This document shows, piece after piece, positions 7,753-16,266 of a stretch of DNA of 64,000 nt. The stretch covers positions 21,200 through 85,199 of the forward strand of contig JAZMZI010000051.1 of the NCBI GenBank assembly GCA_045585895.1, read 5' to 3'. The notes under the pieces were generated by a model. That model saw only the letters and a program-made list of their open reading frames with translations, had not been told where the DNA came from and did not search any database. Each line of letters starts with the position of its first letter. The stretch's first letter is position 1. Made by a program: the position numbers and the translations under genes. The DNA comes from SVTX01 sp045585895 (GTDB lineage: Bacteria; Bacillota; Clostridia; Oscillospirales; CAG-272).

Positions 7753-8217
7753 ATGGCAAAGAAAAAGCTTTTTGACACCAATCTTTTCTCCGCTATCATC
7801 TACGTGGCTCTCGGTCTGCTTCTCATCATTTTCCCCGGTGAAGCGCTCAATTGGGCTATGACCCTCGGCGGAATCTTCTTCTTGATCTTCGGTATTCTCG
7901 AGCTTGTCAAGAAGAATTGGTTTGGCGGCGCCGTCAGCATCATCATCGGAATCGTCATTCTCGTTCTCGGCTGGACGCTGGTTTGGCTGGTTCTTCTGGT
8001 TCTCGGAATCCTCGTTGCTATCAAGGGTATTATCGCTCTTATCGACGCGCTTAAGAAGAAAAAGAAGAACACTCTTTCCATCGTTTTTGCCGTCCTTACC
8101 ATCGTCGTAGGTATCGTCCTCGCTTTCGGTAACGCTCTTACCATCTTGACCATCATCGCAGGCGTCCTTCTCGTCGTAAACGGAATTCTCGGACTCCTCT
8201 CTGCCTTCAAAAAGTAA
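7753..8217 (+). CDS. DUF308 / HdeD-like membrane protein
   Basis: A 154-residue membrane protein with six short hydrophobic helices arranged as three hairpins, the pattern of DUF308 (HdeD family). Repeated GIVILVLGW-like and GILVAIKGIIALIDA-like elements are seen, with a lysine-rich cytoplasmic turn KKKKKN at about residue 100. E. coli HdeD is linked to acid stress; function in Clostridia is unknown. The gene has an AGGAG ribosome site and its own promoter. Confidence 0.85.
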   Translation: MAKKKLFDTNLFSAIIYVALGLLLIIFPGEALNWAMTLGGIFFLIFGILELVKKNWFGGAVSIIIGIVILVLGWTLVWLVLLVLGILVAIKGIIALIDALKKKKKNTLSIVFAVLTIVVGIVLAFGNALTILTIIAGVLLVVNGILGLLSAFKK

Positions 8218-8865
8218 GATCGATTTAATGTCTCGCCGATAAACCGACGAAATTTCAGAGTTAAAAAGGTTGCTTCGTAAGGGACTGTACTCTTAAGGAC
8301 AGTTTTTTGAATTGAATAGAATACATTATCTACCGACAGAAAAAGGACAGAGAGTGCCAAAGCATTCTCTGTCCTCTTTTCTTGACAAGCACTGCATTTG
8401 TAGACACAAATGCGTATGGTGAATTTACAACTACGTTCCCGAAGAATAATTCGTTTCCCTGCCCCTCTCGGCACAAACCGAAAGGGGCATTTTGCGTCGT
8501 TGGGCATTATAAGTTTTTTGGAGAATTAAAAAATCAAACAAATAGGTGCATCCTCATCCACCGCGGAGCGGTCATCGGTCGCCCGTTCGTCGGTTTTAAA
8601 TCGTTCCTCACGGGACGTCGAGGCAGGCATAGCCGTATAGAGACGTCCCCACGACCGCGGAATCGTTTAAAGTCCTTTTACGGTAAGGGATTGGTGAACG
8701 TTCAAACGTAGGGGAGGGGCTCCTCCCGTTAACATTATTATTGAACGTTCGCCACCGCGGGCGGCAATGACCGCCCCTACGGTTATCCCAAATCCAATTT
8801 AAAATTTATAAAAATTCATTTTTCAAAAAATGTCAATACTTTTGAATATTTTTTCAAAAAACCTA
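8218..8865. other. Long intergenic region with three hairpins and inverted repeats
   Basis: No credible gene was found in about 650 bases. Visible elements are a hairpin at 8286-8312 ending in T6, a strong terminator-like stem at 8347-8377 (GGACAGAGA/TCTCTGTCC), and a GCCCCT/AGGGGC hairpin near 8461-8489. A GGGACGTC/GACGTCCC pair lies near 8609-8651. An inverted pair, ACGTAGGGG near 8707 and CCCCTACGG near 8775, encloses GC-rich DNA. The GC-rich composition with inverted repeats resembles non-coding repeat elements rather than decayed genes. Confidence 0.45.
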
Positions 8866-8894
8866 TTGACAAATAAGCAAAACGGGAGTATAAT
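8866..8894 (+). promoter_or_regulatory. Promoter P1 of the attenuated aromatic operon
   Basis: TTGACA (8866-8871), 17-bp spacer, TATAAT (8889-8894): a full consensus sigma-A promoter. Transcription would start near 8901, about 25 bases before the leader peptide ATG. Confidence 0.85.
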
Positions 8895-8925
8895 GTGTAA
8901 CATAATTCACGAAAGGAGAGCAGAA

Positions 8926-9009
8926 ATGTTCGCATACGAGTATTTTTATTACTTTTATTATTTTGGCAAGGGCTGCCCGTCTTTTGTGGAGAGTGAGTTT
9001 CGATATTGA
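8926..9009 (+). CDS. Phe/Tyr-rich leader peptide of the aromatic operon
   Basis: A 27-residue peptide with GAAAGGAGAG six bases before its ATG. Residues 4-13 read YEYFYYFYYF. In all, 6 Phe and 7 Tyr, 13 of 27 residues, are aromatic, with no Trp. It ends at a TGA 29 bases before an intrinsic terminator. This is the build of a ribosome-mediated attenuation leader: stalling at Phe or Tyr codons would let the downstream RNA avoid the terminator. The sequence shows the peptide and the terminator clearly. The exact antiterminator pairing was not resolved by eye. Confidence 0.85.
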   Translation: MFAYEYFYYFYYFGKGCPSFVESEFRY

Positions 9010-9038
9010 AGCTCAGGTGGAAACAAAAATACGGTCGG

Positions 9039-9089
9039 TCCGCATTCGTCGTGCAAGGCACATCGAAAATGCGGATTTTTTGTTTTTTT
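9039..9089 (+). terminator. Attenuator terminator of the aromatic operon
   Basis: A stem of TCCGCATT (9039-9046) with AATGCGGA (9068-9075), with an inner GTGC/GCAC stem in the loop, is followed at once by T6-G-T7. It lies between the leader peptide and the symporter gene, where an attenuator belongs. Confidence 0.8.
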
Positions 9090-9194
9090 AACGCAAAAAA
9101 ACAAGCCTTATAAAACACAAGAGCTTCACGCCGAAAAAAAACGGCAAAAAAAGTGAAAAAAGCTTAAAAAAGCTTAAAAAAAGTCAATTATTCA

Positions 9195-9223
9195 TTGACA
9201 AATATATGATTATATGATATAAT
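9195..9223 (+). promoter_or_regulatory. Promoter P2, downstream of the attenuator
   Basis: TTGACA (9195-9200), 17-bp spacer, TATAAT (9218-9223): a second full-consensus promoter, placed after the attenuator and 53 bases before the symporter start. Transcripts from it would bypass attenuation. Confidence 0.75.
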
Positions 9224-9275
9224 ACTTCTATTGTTTTTTTATAAAGCAATACGCAGAGACACGAAGGAGACCAAC

Positions 9276-10835
9276 ATGATCTTAGATTACATAATTCTCG
9301 CCATATACGCCGCGGCAATGGTAGGCGTGGCAATATACACCCACAACCGCTCGGGATCGGTCAACGACTTTCTGCTTGCGGGCAAAAAGGGACTCAACGG
9401 CTGGATGACAGCCTTCGCATACGGCACCACCTACTTTTCGGCAGTTATCTTTATCGGTTACGCGGGTCAGTTCGGCAAGCAATTCGGTCTTGCTTCGATC
9501 TGGATAGGCATCGGCAACGCTATTATCGGTACTCTTTTCGCTTGGCTGGTTTTGGCTAAGAGAACGAAAAATATGACCCGCCGTCTCGAGGCGAAAACCA
9601 TGCCCGAGTTTTTTGAAAAGAGATACGGCAGCAAAAATCTTAAATTGGTTACTGCCGTTATAATCTTCATTTTCCTCATTCCCTACTCCGCTTCGGTCTA
9701 CAACGGACTCAGCGCCCTTTTCGAGACGGTCTTCGGAATCGACGGCTGGATGGTGATGATAGCGCTTGCGGCTCTCACCGCGCTCTACCTCTTCTTCGGC
9801 GGCTATTTCGCTACCGCCCTCTCGGATTTCATTCAGGGAATCATTATGATAATCGGCGTGGCTCTTATGGTCTTCTGCTTTATGAACCACGAAAACGTAA
9901 GCTGGAATATATCCGAGCTTGTAAACGATAACAACCTTACCTGGTTCACCTTCGGCAACGATAACGCTTCGGGAATCTACGGCACGACGGTCTCGCTTAT
10001 CTCGCTGACCCTTCTTACCTCTCTCGGCGTTTGGGCGCTCCCCCAGACTATTCACAAATACTACGCCATCAGAGACAAGAAGGCTATAAAGCAGGGCATC
10101 ATCGTCAGCACCGCTTTTGCACTCATCATCGGTGCGGCGGCTTATTTCACGGGTGCTCTCAGCCTGTTCTTCGGCGAAGAGCTTGCCGAGGCGGGTGTTT
10201 CCAATAACTATTCCCTTATAATCCCCACGATGCTCAAGGTAGTTATCCCCACGGGACTTATGGGAGTTATCGCGGTGCTTATCCTCTCCGCAAGTATGTC
10301 CACACTTTCGTCGGTATCGCTTGCAAGTGCGTCGGTCATTGCCGTTGACCTTTACAAGGGCGCGGTCAACAAGAAGGCAAGCGATAAAAAGACCAACACC
10401 GTTATGAGAATTCTTTGCCTCGTATTCGTGGCTATTTCGGTAATTCTCGCAATTCTCAACGAGGAATTCGGCATCGCCGCTATCGCTTATATGATGGGAC
10501 TTAGCTGGGGAACGCTTGCGGGCTGCTTTATGGGTCCTTACGTTCTCGGCGTGCTCTGGAAAAGAGTTACCAAGAGCGCGGCGTGGGCTTCGGTCATCAG
10601 CTCACTCATATTGACCGCGACTCTTATAGTCGTGCTCGGCTTTGACAAAAACGGTTGGAGCTGCGATTTCGGTACCGCTCTCCAAAGCGGCGTCGGCTGC
10701 TCTCCCCTCATCGGCGTTATCTGTATGATATTCTCTCTGATAATAACCGTTGCCGTTACCCTCTTTACCAAGAAGCCATCCGACGAAATACTTTACAATG
10801 CATTTGATAAGCCCATTGAGAATGAAATAAAATAA
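9276..10835 (+). CDS. Sodium:solute symporter (SSS family), putative arylacetate importer
   Basis: A 519-residue SSS-family transporter with about 13 helices. The start is the ATG at 9276 behind AAGGAG; an upstream in-frame ATG lacks a ribosome site. Family marks are SVNDFLLAGKKGLNGWMTAF near residue 30 and GVWALPQTIHKYYA in the middle. The family couples Na+ entry to uptake of sugars, amino acids, acetate or other carboxylates. As first gene of an operon with aryl-CoA ligases and indolepyruvate oxidoreductase, import of phenylacetate-type acids is the reasonable guess, but substrate is not readable from sequence. Confidence 0.85.
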   Translation: MILDYIILAIYAAAMVGVAIYTHNRSGSVNDFLLAGKKGLNGWMTAFAYGTTYFSAVIFIGYAGQFGKQFGLASIWIGIGNAIIGTLFAWLVLAKRTKNMTRRLEAKTMPEFFEKRYGSKNLKLVTAVIIFIFLIPYSASVYNGLSALFETVFGIDGWMVMIALAALTALYLFFGGYFATALSDFIQGIIMIIGVALMVFCFMNHENVSWNISELVNDNNLTWFTFGNDNASGIYGTTVSLISLTLLTSLGVWALPQTIHKYYAIRDKKAIKQGIIVSTAFALIIGAAAYFTGALSLFFGEELAEAGVSNNYSLIIPTMLKVVIPTGLMGVIAVLILSASMSTLSSVSLASASVIAVDLYKGAVNKKASDKKTNTVMRILCLVFVAISVILAILNEEFGIAAIAYMMGLSWGTLAGCFMGPYVLGVLWKRVTKSAAWASVISSLILTATLIVVLGFDKNGWSCDFGTALQSGVGCSPLIGVICMIFSLIITVAVTLFTKKPSDEILYNAFDKPIENEIK

Positions 10836-10854
10836 ACCAAAGAAGGAAAAAATA

Positions 10855-12156
10855 ATGATCTGGTCAAAAGAAGAGACCCTCCCCCGTGAGGAAATAGAAA
10901 AAATACAGCTTGAACGCTTGCAGGAGACCGTAAACCGAGTTTACGCAAACGTAGAGCCTTACAGAAAAAAGATGGACGAGGCGGGCGTGAAGCCCGAGGA
11001 TATAAGATCCCTCGCAGACCTCAAAAAGCTCCCCTTCGTCACCAAGCAGGATATGAGAGACAACTACCCCTTCGGTCTCTTTGCAGTCCCCAAGGATAAG
11101 CTCGTGAGAATTCACGCCTCCAGCGGTACTACGGGCAAGCCCACCGTTGTCGGCTACACTCAGGGCGACCTTGAGACCTGGACGGAATGTGTTTCGCGTA
11201 TCGCTTGCATGGGCGGCGCGACCGAAAAGGACGTAGCGCAGATCTGCTTCGGCTACGGTATGTTTACGGGTGCGCTCGGACTTCACTACGGTCTTGAAAA
11301 TATAGGCGCGGCTATCGTCCCCTCCTCCACGGGCAACTCCGAAAAGCAGATAATGTATATGCAGGACTTCGAGACCTCGCTCTTAGTTGCAACTCCCTCT
11401 TACGCGCTTCGCTTGGCGGAGGTCGCAAGAGAGATGGGCATCGACCCCGCAAAGGATCTTAAGGTCAAGATAGCTCTCGTCGGAAGTGAGCTTCTCACCG
11501 ACGCTATGCGCGAAGAAATGCACAAATATTGGGGCGAGGATATTAAGATAACCTCCAACTACGGTATGAGCGAGCTTATGGGCCCCGGTGTTTCGGGTGA
11601 GTGTCTTGAGGTTTGCGGCATGCACATCAACGAGGACTTCTTCATCCCCGAAATAATCGATCCCGCAACGGGCGAGGTCCTTCCCGCAGGCGAACAGGGC
11701 GAGCTTGTTATCACCTGCATCAAGAAGGAAGGAATTCCGCTTATCCGTTACAGAACGAAGGATATTACAAGACTCTTCTACGAGAAGTGCAAGTGCGGCA
11801 GAACCTTCTGCCGTATGGAAAACCTCTCGGGAAGAAGCGACGATATGCTGAAGATCCGCGGAGTAAACGTATTCCCCAGCCAGATCGAAGAGGTCATCCT
11901 CAGCATCGAGGAGCTTGGTCCTCACTACGAGATAGTGCTTGAACGCGAAGGATATCTCGATAAGCTTACGGTGAAAGTCGAGCTTGCGCAGATCACCGAC
12001 TCCTTCGCAACTCTTGAAAGAATTTCCAAGACTCTCAAGAATAAGCTTAAAATAATGCTGGGTCTCGACGCGAAGATAATGCTTGAATCCCCCAATACCC
12101 TCCAGAGATTCGAGGGCAAGGCAAAGAGAGTAAAAGACCTCAGAAACATTAAATAA
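10855..12156 (+). CDS. paaK: Phenylacetate-CoA ligase (first copy)
   Basis: A 433-residue adenylate-forming ligase of the usual PaaK length. AMP/ATP-binding loop HASSGTTGKPTVVGYT lies at about residues 86-101. ATPSYALRLAEVAREMG, NYGMSELMGPGVSGEC and the C-terminal RGVNVFPSQIEEVIL are PaaK signatures. It would convert phenylacetate or a related arylacetate plus ATP and CoA to aryl-CoA and AMP, or run backwards after oxidative decarboxylation. Cysteines in CKCGRTFCRM (about residues 304-313) may bind metal. It follows the symporter by 19 bp and is followed by iorA after 22 bp. Confidence 0.92.
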   Translation: MIWSKEETLPREEIEKIQLERLQETVNRVYANVEPYRKKMDEAGVKPEDIRSLADLKKLPFVTKQDMRDNYPFGLFAVPKDKLVRIHASSGTTGKPTVVGYTQGDLETWTECVSRIACMGGATEKDVAQICFGYGMFTGALGLHYGLENIGAAIVPSSTGNSEKQIMYMQDFETSLLVATPSYALRLAEVAREMGIDPAKDLKVKIALVGSELLTDAMREEMHKYWGEDIKITSNYGMSELMGPGVSGECLEVCGMHINEDFFIPEIIDPATGEVLPAGEQGELVITCIKKEGIPLIRYRTKDITRLFYEKCKCGRTFCRMENLSGRSDDMLKIRGVNVFPSQIEEVILSIEELGPHYEIVLEREGYLDKLTVKVELAQITDSFATLERISKTLKNKLKIMLGLDAKIMLESPNTLQRFEGKAKRVKDLRNIK

Positions 12157-12178
12157 TCCCCGAAAGGAACTACATAAA

Positions 12179-13921
12179 ATGGCAAACAAAACAATAATGC
12201 TGGGCAACGAAGCAATTGCAAGAGGCGCATACGAGGCAGGCGTTAAGGTCTCCAGCGCGTATCCCGGAACCCCCAGCACCGAGATAAGCGAGTATCTCGC
12301 AAAATACGACGAGGTCTACACGGAATGGGCGCCCAATGAAAAGGTAGCGGCTGAGGTGGCGATCGGTGCATCTATCGCGGGCGTGAGATCTATGGCTTGC
12401 ATGAAGCACGTCGGTCTCAACGTGGCAAGTGACCCTCTCTACACCTTCGCATACACAGGCGTTAACGGCGGTTCGGTCATCATCGTTGCCGACGACCCCG
12501 GTATGGCAAGCTCGCAGAACGAGCAGGACACCAGAATGATCGCCCGCGCGGCTCACGTTCCGGTGCTTGAGCCCTCCGACAGCCAGGAAGCAAAGGATTT
12601 CGTTAAGTACGGATACGAGCTCAGCGAGGAATACGACACACCCGTGATCCTCCGCACTACCACGAAGCTTGCTCACTCCCAGAGTGCAGTCGAGCTTTGC
12701 GACAGAGCCCCGGTAGCCGACAAAGAATACACCCGTCAGGTGCCCAAGTACGTTATGATGCCCGCAAGCGCTATCGGCAGACATATCGCAGTCGAGGCAA
12801 GAGAAAACAGAATGGCGGCTGACGCGGCGACCTTCCCCGTAAACAAGCTTGAAATAAACGACAAAAAACTCGGTTTTATCACCTGCGGTATCGCTTATCA
12901 GTATGTTAAGGAAGCGTTCCCCACGGCAAGCGTGCTGAAGTTCGGTCTTGTCAATCCTCTTTCCAAGAAGCTGGTCGACGATTTTATGGCTGAGGTTGAA
13001 AACGTTTACGTTTTCGAGGAGCTTGAATCGGTGATCGAAGATCAGGTTCGAGCTTGGGGCTATAATAACGTAAAGGGTAAGGACGTATTTACCCGTCAGG
13101 GAGAATACAGCGTTAACCTTCTCAAAAAAGTTATTCTCGGTGAGAGTGACGCCGTTTTCGAAAAGCAGGACGCTCCCGCTCGTCCTCCCATTCTCTGCCC
13201 CGGTTGCCCTCACAGAAGCGTTTACTCCGTGCTTAATAAGCTTAAGATCCACGCGGCGGGCGACATCGGCTGCTACACCCTCGGTGCGGTCGCTCCTTTG
13301 AGTGTTGTCGACACCACCATCTGCATGGGTGCCAGCATTTCCTCCCTCCACGGTATGGAAAAGGCGAAAGGCAAGGACTACGTCAAGAACTGGGTTGCCG
13401 TTATCGGTGACTCCACCTTCCTCCACACGGGTGTCAACTCGCTTATGAATATGGTCTACAACAAGGCGACGGGCACGGTCATGATACTCGACAACCGCAC
13501 CACGGGTATGACGGGACATCAAGATCACGCCGCTACGGGTAAGACCTTAAAGGGCGAGGAGACCAATGCCGTCGATCTTGTAGAGCTTTGTCACGCGGTT
13601 GGAGTTAAGAATGTGATAGAGGTCAACGCATTTGACGTTGAGGGACTTACCAAGGTCGTTAAGGAAAGCGTTGCAAGCGATGAATTGACGGTCATTATCA
13701 CCAAGTCGCCCTGCGTTCTCTTGAAGGGTCAGAAATTCCCCAACAAGTGCGTAGCCGACCCCGAAAAGTGCCGCAAGTGCGGTATGTGCTTGAAGATAGG
13801 CTGCCCCGCGATCACAAAGCAGGCTGACGGCACCATCAAGATCGACGAAACTATGTGCAACGGTTGCGGTCTTTGCAAGAGCTATTGCAAATTCGGCGCT
13901 ATTGAAACCGCAGCGAAGTGA
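12179..13921 (+). CDS. iorA: Indolepyruvate ferredoxin oxidoreductase, alpha subunit
   Basis: A 580-residue IorA. N-terminal pyruvate-oxidoreductase domain: SSAYPGTPSTEISEYLA, then the central domain. The TPP-binding region holds CPGCPHRSVY, GDIGCYTLGAVAP and GDSTFLHTGVNSL. The C-terminus is a two-cluster ferredoxin: CRKCGMCLKIGCP and CNGCGLCKSYCKFG, eight Cys for two [4Fe-4S]. With IorB it interconverts arylpyruvate + CoA + oxidised ferredoxin and aryl-acetyl-CoA + CO2 + reduced ferredoxin. Archaeal and bacterial examples work in catabolism; in some methanogens the reverse reaction makes aromatic amino acids from arylacetates. Confidence 0.95.
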   Translation: MANKTIMLGNEAIARGAYEAGVKVSSAYPGTPSTEISEYLAKYDEVYTEWAPNEKVAAEVAIGASIAGVRSMACMKHVGLNVASDPLYTFAYTGVNGGSVIIVADDPGMASSQNEQDTRMIARAAHVPVLEPSDSQEAKDFVKYGYELSEEYDTPVILRTTTKLAHSQSAVELCDRAPVADKEYTRQVPKYVMMPASAIGRHIAVEARENRMAADAATFPVNKLEINDKKLGFITCGIAYQYVKEAFPTASVLKFGLVNPLSKKLVDDFMAEVENVYVFEELESVIEDQVRAWGYNNVKGKDVFTRQGEYSVNLLKKVILGESDAVFEKQDAPARPPILCPGCPHRSVYSVLNKLKIHAAGDIGCYTLGAVAPLSVVDTTICMGASISSLHGMEKAKGKDYVKNWVAVIGDSTFLHTGVNSLMNMVYNKATGTVMILDNRTTGMTGHQDHAATGKTLKGEETNAVDLVELCHAVGVKNVIEVNAFDVEGLTKVVKESVASDELTVIITKSPCVLLKGQKFPNKCVADPEKCRKCGMCLKIGCPAITKQADGTIKIDETMCNGCGLCKSYCKFGAIETAAK

Positions 13922-13930
13922 GGTAATACA

Positions 13931-14497
13931 ATGACTAAAAATATAATGATAGTAGGAGTTGGCGGTCAGGGCACGCTCCTTACAAGCAGAATAATCGGTA
14001 AGACCGCACTTGAACAGGGTCTCGACGTAAAAATTTCCGAGGTCCACGGTATGGCTCAAAGAGGCGGCAGCGTAGTAACCTTCGTCCGCTTCGGTGAAAA
14101 GGTTTTCGAGCCCGTTGTCGAAGAGGGTCAGGCAGATGTTATCATCGCTTTCGAGCGTCTCGAGGCTCTCAGATACTCTCACTTTTTGAAGAAGGACGGA
14201 ATTTTGGTAGTTAACGATTGCCGAATCGACCCTATGACCGTCGTTATCGGAGCTAAGACCTACCCCGAAAACATCATTGAGGGTCTTGAAGAAACTCACA
14301 AGGTCATTTCCATCGACGGAATGGCTATCGCTAAAGAGCTTGGCAACAGCAAGGTTCTTAACTCCGTAGTTCTCGGCTTTGCCGCAAAGCACGTAGGATT
14401 TGACGAGGAAAACTGGCTTTCAGTAATCGAAAAGACGGTCCCCGCAAAGACAATAGACATCAACAAGGAAGCCTTCAAGAGAGGATATGAAGCGTAA
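13931..14497 (+). CDS. iorB: Indolepyruvate ferredoxin oxidoreductase, beta subunit
   Basis: A 188-residue IorB, the gamma-type domain of the oxidoreductase. The start MIVGVGGQGTLLTSRIIGK and the block KISEVHGMAQRGGSVVTFVR are diagnostic. It completes the IOR complex with IorA, 9 bp upstream, in the cytoplasm. Length is normal and nothing is missing. GAGGT directly before the start gives the ribosome site within the end of iorA. Confidence 0.95.
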   Translation: MTKNIMIVGVGGQGTLLTSRIIGKTALEQGLDVKISEVHGMAQRGGSVVTFVRFGEKVFEPVVEEGQADVIIAFERLEALRYSHFLKKDGILVVNDCRIDPMTVVIGAKTYPENIIEGLEETHKVISIDGMAIAKELGNSKVLNSVVLGFAAKHVGFDEENWLSVIEKTVPAKTIDINKEAFKRGYEA

Positions 14498-14518
14498 TTC
14501 ACACAAAGGGGAAAACAT

Positions 14519-15817
14519 ATGATCTGGAATGAAACCAAAGAATGCATGAGCCGCGACGAAATGAGCGTGGTTCAAAGCGCAAGGCTTGTAAAATTGGTCG
14601 ACTACGTTTACCATAACGTAGAATTCTACCGCAAAAAAATGCAGAAGGTTGGACTTATGCCCGGTGACATCAAGAGCATCGAGGATATAGTCAAGCTTCC
14701 CTTCACCACCAAGGACGACCTCAGAGATAACTACCCCTTCGGTCTTTTCGCAGTTCCCAACTCTCAGATAGTCAGGATCCACGCATCCAGCGGCACCACG
14801 GGTAAGGCGACGGTCGTAGGCTACACTCGCCACGATCTTGACGTTTGGGCAGAATGCGTTGCCCGTTGCTTTGCTATGGCGGGCGTTGATAAAAACGATA
14901 TTATTCAGATAGCTTACGGCTACGGACTTTTCACGGGCGGTCTCGGCGCTCACGGCGGTGCTGAAAAAATTGGTGCAACGGTCGTTCCCATGAGCGTCGG
15001 TAACTCCAAGAAGCTGACCACTATGATGGTAGACTTCGGCGCCACCGCTATTGCCTGCACCCCCTCCTATCTGCTTCACATCTCCGAGGTGCTGGAGGCG
15101 GAAGGCCTTATAGATCAGATAAAGCTGAAATCCGCGATCTGCGGCGCTGAGCCTTGGACCGAAAAAATGAGACAGGAGATCGAAGCAAGGCTTCACCTCA
15201 AAGCGTTCGACATCTACGGTCTCAGCGAGGTAATGGGTCCCGGTGTGGCTTGCGACTGTGAGTTCCACAAGGGTCTCCACGTTTGCGAAGACCACTTCTA
15301 CCCCGAAGTCCTCAACAGCGCAACTCTCACTCCCGTTGCCGACGGCGAGACGGGCGAGCTTGCCTTCACTACTCTCACCAAGGAAGGAATTCCGCTCATC
15401 CGTTACAGAACGAAGGATCTTACCAGCATCGACCATTCGGTTTGCGAGTGCGGCAGAACCAGCGCGCGCATCTCACGTTTCAAGGGACGCGTGGACGATA
15501 TGCTTATTATCCGCGGAGTCAACGTATTCCCCAGTCAGGTCGAGGCGGCTCTTATCGACGTTGAAGAGGTCACTCCTCACTATATGATGATAGTAGACAG
15601 AGTTAATAACCTTGATACACTTGAGATTCAGGTTGAGATCGATCAGAAGTTCTACACCGACGAGGTAAGAGCTATCGAGGCGCTCAACAAGAAGATCGCC
15701 CACATAATTCAGCAGGCTCTCGGCATAAACGCCAAGATCAAGATAGTCGAGCCTCAGACTCTCGTGCGAAGCGAGGGCAAGGCTGTTCACGTTATAGACA
15801 AGCGTAAATTGGTATAA
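14519..15817 (+). CDS. paaK: Phenylacetate-CoA ligase (second copy)
   Basis: A 432-residue PaaK-type ligase, clearly a paralogue of the first copy: DNYPFGLFAVP and RIHASSGTTGKATVVGYT recur at the same place. The active loops (TPSYLLHISEVLEAEGL, DIYGLSEVMGPGVACDC, RGVNVFPSQVEAAL) are intact. Divergence between the copies suggests different arylacetates, for example phenylacetate against 4-hydroxyphenyl- or indole-acetate. It lies 21 bp after iorB and 18 bp before the ACT gene. Cys in CECGRTSARI corresponds to the Cys patch of the first copy but is reduced. Confidence 0.92.
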   Translation: MIWNETKECMSRDEMSVVQSARLVKLVDYVYHNVEFYRKKMQKVGLMPGDIKSIEDIVKLPFTTKDDLRDNYPFGLFAVPNSQIVRIHASSGTTGKATVVGYTRHDLDVWAECVARCFAMAGVDKNDIIQIAYGYGLFTGGLGAHGGAEKIGATVVPMSVGNSKKLTTMMVDFGATAIACTPSYLLHISEVLEAEGLIDQIKLKSAICGAEPWTEKMRQEIEARLHLKAFDIYGLSEVMGPGVACDCEFHKGLHVCEDHFYPEVLNSATLTPVADGETGELAFTTLTKEGIPLIRYRTKDLTSIDHSVCECGRTSARISRFKGRVDDMLIIRGVNVFPSQVEAALIDVEEVTPHYMMIVDRVNNLDTLEIQVEIDQKFYTDEVRAIEALNKKIAHIIQQALGINAKIKIVEPQTLVRSEGKAVHVIDKRKLV

Positions 15818-15835
15818 TATTTAAGGAGGCTTATT

Positions 15836-16264
15836 ATGTTTGCAAAACAGTTAACGGTATTTATCGAAAACAGAACGGGCAGACTCTGCGAGGTGCTGGG
15901 CGTACTGAAGCAGAACGAAGTCAACATTCTCTCTTTGAGCCTTGCCGACACTACCGAGTTCGGTCTGCTCCGTCTTATAGTCGACCGTCCCGAGGTCGGT
16001 AAGGAAAAGCTTGCGGAACAAGGTTTTTCCTCCCTTCTCTCCGACGTTTCGATCATCAAGATCCCCCACAAGGTAGGAAGCCTTCAAGCGTTGCTTGAGG
16101 CTATTGACGAAAGCGGTGTAAATATCGAGTATATGTACGGTCTTTCGGTTGACGGAGACGATGCGTACGTTGTGCTTAAGACCAACGACGTCGTAAAGGT
16201 CGACGCTATTCTCAACGCTCATAATATCGAGACCGTTGCTTGCGATCATATCGCACAGAAGTAA
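15836..16264 (+). CDS. Tandem ACT-domain protein
   Basis: A 142-residue protein made of two ACT domains, about residues 1-70 (KQLTVFIENRTGRLCEVLGV) and 71-142 (HKVGSLQALLEAIDESGVNIEYMY). ACT domains bind amino acids as regulators. Small ACT proteins of this kind are commonly found beside paaK and ior genes. It may sense Phe, Tyr or Trp and adjust the ligases or IOR. It has a good AAGGAGG ribosome site and ends two bases before the amidohydrolase start. Confidence 0.9.
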   Translation: MFAKQLTVFIENRTGRLCEVLGVLKQNEVNILSLSLADTTEFGLLRLIVDRPEVGKEKLAEQGFSSLLSDVSIIKIPHKVGSLQALLEAIDESGVNIEYMYGLSVDGDDAYVVLKTNDVVKVDAILNAHNIETVACDHIAQK

Positions 16265-16266
16265 TA

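Noticed and set aside
11383..12279. 298-codon antisense frame opposite the first paaK
   Set aside because: Lies entirely over paaK and iorA coding sequence with no start signals.
12170..13528. Long antisense frame of 452 codons opposite iorA
   Set aside because: Shadow of a well-matched IorA; low-complexity translation with no domain and no ribosome site.
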